This document shows positions 35,071 through 37,070 of a DNA stretch of 37,070 nucleotides, piece after piece; the stretch's first letter is position 1; each line of letters begins with the position of its first letter. A model generated the notes under the pieces. The model was not told where the DNA came from and did not search any database. It worked only from the letters and a program-made list of their open reading frames with translations. The position numbers and the translations under genes are program-made. This DNA comes from Rhodobacter capsulatus (GTDB taxonomy: Bacteria; Pseudomonadota; Alphaproteobacteria; Rhodobacterales; Rhodobacteraceae): contig NZ_SWJZ01000112.1 in NCBI RefSeq assembly GCF_005144475.1, positions 1 through 37,070 of the forward strand, given 5' to 3'.

Positions 35071-35958
35071 ATGGATCTGGTCTTTCATCTGGGCGCGCAT
35101 GCCACCGATGACGAACGCCTTGTCAGGACGCTGGCCACCAACCCCGAGGCGATGACCGCGGCGCGTTCCCATGCCCCCGCCCCGGTCGCCTATCGCATGG
35201 CGCTGCGCGATGCGCTGATCGGGCTGAAGGGGCGGCCCGCCGATGCGGCGACGCAGGACCGGCTGCGCACGGCCTGCCTGCACGGCGCCCGCGGCCCGGT
35301 CGAGCGGCTGGTCTTCAGCTACGAGAATTTCCTCGCCCTGCCCGAGCGCGCGATCGGCGCGAGCGGGCTTTACCCGGCCGCCGCCGACAAGCTGGTGCCG
35401 CTGGCCAACCTGTTCCCGCAGGACCGGACCGAGTTTCATCTGGGCCTGCTCGACCCGGCGCTGCTGCTGGTGGCGCTGGCGGCGCGTCAGCCCGGCCGCG
35501 ATTTCACCGAGCTGCTCTGCGGCCATGCGCCCGAGGATCTGCGCTGGGGTCCGGTCGTGACGCGGATGGCCGAGGCCGCCGGGCGGGTCGGTGCGAAACT
35601 TGTGCTCTGGTGCAACGAGGATCTGCCGCTGCTGTTCCCCGAGGTGCTGCGGCAGATGGGCGGGCTGCCCGAGGCCGGGGCTTTGATGGGCGAATATGGT
35701 CTGGTCGAGGATCTGATGCAGCCCGAGGGGGCCCGGCGGCTGCGCGCCTATCTGGCAAGCCACCCGCCGCAGACGGCCGAGCAGCGGCGCAAGGTACTGA
35801 TCGCGTTTCTGGAGAAATTCGCCCGTCCCGAGGCGCTTGTGGCCGATGTGCCCCTGCCGGGCGTCAGCGCGGATCTGGTGGCCGAGATCGCCGCGCGCTA
35901 TGCCGCCGATGTGGCCGAAATGGCCCGCCTGCCGGGCGTGACGCTGATCACGCCCTGA
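35071..35958 (+). CDS. hypothetical protein, sulfotransferase-like N-terminus
   Basis: This 295-residue protein starts MDLVFHLGAHATDDERLVRT. The strand and turn resemble the HxGxHKTGTT start of sulfotransferase-like P-loop proteins, but the phosphate-binding KTGTT is replaced by ATDDE, so PAPS binding is doubtful. Later parts include VFSYENFLALPERAIG, FHLGLLDPALLLVALA and KLVLWCNEDLPLLFPEVLRQ. AAGGAGA lies well placed before the ATG. It stands alone between tRNA-Thr and the convergent gapR gene. The function is not known; a degenerate sulfotransferase fold is a suggestion only. Confidence 0.75.
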   Translation: MDLVFHLGAHATDDERLVRTLATNPEAMTAARSHAPAPVAYRMALRDALIGLKGRPADAATQDRLRTACLHGARGPVERLVFSYENFLALPERAIGASGLYPAAADKLVPLANLFPQDRTEFHLGLLDPALLLVALAARQPGRDFTELLCGHAPEDLRWGPVVTRMAEAAGRVGAKLVLWCNEDLPLLFPEVLRQMGGLPEAGALMGEYGLVEDLMQPEGARRLRAYLASHPPQTAEQRRKVLIAFLEKFARPEALVADVPLPGVSADLVAEIAARYAADVAEMARLPGVTLITP

Positions 35959-35973
35959 CGCGGCGGCGGGCGC

Positions 35974-36222
35974 TTAGGACATGCCAAGCGCGGCCTTGTA
36001 GATATCGAGGATCGCCTCTTCCTCGGCCAGATCGTTCTTGTCGCGCTTGCGCATCGCGATGATCTTCTTGATCACCTTGGTGTCGTAGCCGCGGGCCTTG
36101 GCTTCGGACATGATGTCCTTCTGCTGCTCGGTGATGTCCTTCTTCTCGGCCTCGAGATGTTCGTATTGCTCGATGAACTGGCGCAGCTCGTCCGCGGCCA
36201 CGGTATAGGCGTCGTTCGACAT
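35974..36222 (-). CDS. gapR: GapR-family DNA-binding protein (DUF2312/UPF0335)
   Basis: This 82-residue protein is nearly all helix: DELRQFIEQYEHLEAEKKDI, then EQQKDIMSEAKARGYDTKVI, then KKIIAMRKRDKNDLAEEEAI. It matches the small DUF2312 family whose Caulobacter member GapR forms a clamp on overtwisted DNA ahead of replication and transcription. Length and lysine-rich central helices fit. GGAGAG precedes the ATG. It is monocistronic as far as can be seen and convergent with the hypothetical gene on its left. Confidence 0.88.
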   Translation of the reverse strand: MSNDAYTVAADELRQFIEQYEHLEAEKKDITEQQKDIMSEAKARGYDTKVIKKIIAMRKRDKNDLAEEEAILDIYKAALGMS

Positions 36223-36364
36223 GAAGGCTCTCCGAAGGTCGTTACGCGGGATGAAGCCCCTGACTAGCGCAGCCCCGCCCCCCCTTCAAGCCGCAACCCG
36301 CGCCCGATCTCGGCGCTTGCCAAGACCCCGCGCGCGCGGTAGCCCGGGCAAAACGGAGGCGGTG

Positions 36365-36580
36365 ATGGACTTTCTGATCTGGGCTGGCGCGGCGGTCTCG
36401 CTGCTGGGGATGATCGGCATCCTCTATTGCGCGGCGCAAGTGGCCAAGGCGAAAAAGGCCGGGCTCGACGATGCGGGCCTGCGCGCGGCGCTGCGCGGCA
36501 TCGTGGCGATGAACCTGGGCGCGCTTTTCGTGTCGGTGATCGGGCTGATGCTGGTCGTGCTCGGCGTGACCTTCAAGTGA
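36365..36580 (+). CDS. small two-helix membrane protein
   Basis: Seventy-one residues hold two hydrophobic segments (FLIWAGAAVSLLGMIGILYC and LGALFVSVIGLMLVVLGVTF) joined by a basic, polar loop (KAKKAGLDDAGLRAALRG). GGAGG lies 5 nt before the ATG at 36365; longer in-frame versions lack such a site. It overlaps the end of the dehydrogenase gene on the other strand by 8 bp. No function is recognised. Confidence 0.75.
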   Translation: MDFLIWAGAAVSLLGMIGILYCAAQVAKAKKAGLDDAGLRAALRGIVAMNLGALFVSVIGLMLVVLGVTFK

Positions 36581-37070
36581 AGCGTCCGGCCAGGGTCTGA
36601 CCGTCGCGGATGAGCGCATCGAGCAGCGCGGGCGGCGCGGGCGCCCCCTCGGCCGCCAGCGCGCGCAACCGCTTGCGCAGCGCCAGCGCGCCGATCCGGT
36701 CGGCCTGAAACATCGGCCCGCCACGCGGCGCGGGAAAGCCAAGCTCCGCCCCCGCCATCAGATCGATGTCGCCCGGCCGGAACGCCTCGCCCATCTCCAG
36801 CGCGGCAAGGCCCGGCAGCGCCAGCTCGGCCAGCAGGCGGGCCAGGATCTCGGTCTCGGAAAAGCGGCGCGGCACGATCCCGGCCTCGGCACGCAGCGCG
36901 GCCAGGGCCGTCTCGGCCGCCAGTGCCCCCCCGTCCGGCACCCCGCCCAGAACCGCCAGCGTCGCCAGAACCGGGCCCGGCCCGCGCCCGGCGGCGCTCA
37001 GGCGGGCGGCGGTCCGCTCGGCGCCCAGCCGCGCGGCGCGGGCAAAGGGCCCCTCGGCAAAGCCCCAGCG
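36573..37070 (-). CDS. 3-hydroxyacyl-CoA dehydrogenase / enoyl-CoA hydratase, C-terminal part
   Basis: The 3' 165 codons of a longer gene run off the right edge of the window; the frame is open from 37070. The segment GEAFRPGDIDLMAGAELGFP followed by APRGGPMFQADRIGALAL corresponds to the C-terminal dehydrogenase domain of FadB/FadJ-type fatty-acid oxidation enzymes (usual form GFPxxxGGPMFxAD). An apparent GTG start at 36941 is inside the gene and is not its start. The full length and partner genes are outside the window. Confidence 0.85.
   Translation of the reverse strand, partial: RWGFAEGPFARAARLGAERTAARLSAAGRGPGPVLATLAVLGGVPDGGALAAETALAALRAEAGIVPRRFSETEILARLLAELALPGLAALEMGEAFRPGDIDLMAGAELGFPAPRGGPMFQADRIGALALRKRLRALAAEGAPAPPALLDALIRDGQTLAGRFT

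Overview
The window reads as a GC-rich alphaproteobacterial chromosome of the Rhodobacter group. It has two parts: the right end of a large mobile defence island (1 to about 23,790) and a stretch of core chromosome (about 23,792 to 37,070). The Rhodobacter-group reading rests on the host half: lon followed by an HU-like gene, a GapR-family nucleoid protein, an iron-responsive-looking palindrome before an fbpA-type gene, and high-GC codon use. The junction is a tRNA-Asn(GTT) gene. A 641-residue tyrosine recombinase gene lies just inside it. The left end of the island is outside the window.

Island, left part (1-6,087). A 13-bp tandem repeat at the window edge is followed by a visibly AT-richer block on the plus strand. 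It holds a Gabija-type pair: gajA (ATPase plus TOPRIM nuclease) and gajB (UvrD-like helicase), overlapping by 4 bp. After 227 bp comes a 607-codon gene of unrecognised family. It joins a PD-(D/E)XK nuclease-like core to a C-terminal von Willebrand A-like domain with a complete metal-binding motif. This is the best candidate here for an undescribed defence component.

Island, centre (6,331-18,091). A five-gene minus-strand operon encodes, in order of transcription, an ankyrin-repeat sigma-70-like protein, a MutL/MORC-like GHKL ATPase, a Z1 helicase-like protein, a PD-(D/E)XK protein of the DUF4420 type and an AIPR protein. This matches the MZA (MutL, Z1, DUF, AIPR) defence architecture. Beside it stand a Vsr mismatch endonuclease and a divergent C5-cytosine methyltransferase, which suggests that the system is tied to DNA modification. 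The genes touch or overlap by 14 bp, so translation is probably coupled.

Island, right part (18,092-23,791). A mobilisation module holds a ribbon-helix-helix accessory protein, a relaxase-like protein in an unusually long open frame, and small genes nested in another frame. A nested inverted repeat with 22-nt arms and the integrase follow. The island is probably mobilisable by helper elements, because no type IV secretion genes are visible.

Core chromosome (23,792-37,070). This part carries iron ABC transporter genes (fbpA-fbpB, no ATPase in the window), a metallo-beta-lactamase-fold hydrolase, an EnvZ-like sensor kinase without an adjacent regulator and a 49-residue membrane protein. Then come lon with a C10 tract inside its candidate promoter, an HU-like protein, tRNA-Val(CAC), a type II NADH dehydrogenase fused to a cyclic-nucleotide-binding domain and tRNA-Thr(TGT). 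The stretch ends with a sulfotransferase-like hypothetical, gapR, a small two-helix membrane protein and the 3' end of a 3-hydroxyacyl-CoA dehydrogenase gene.
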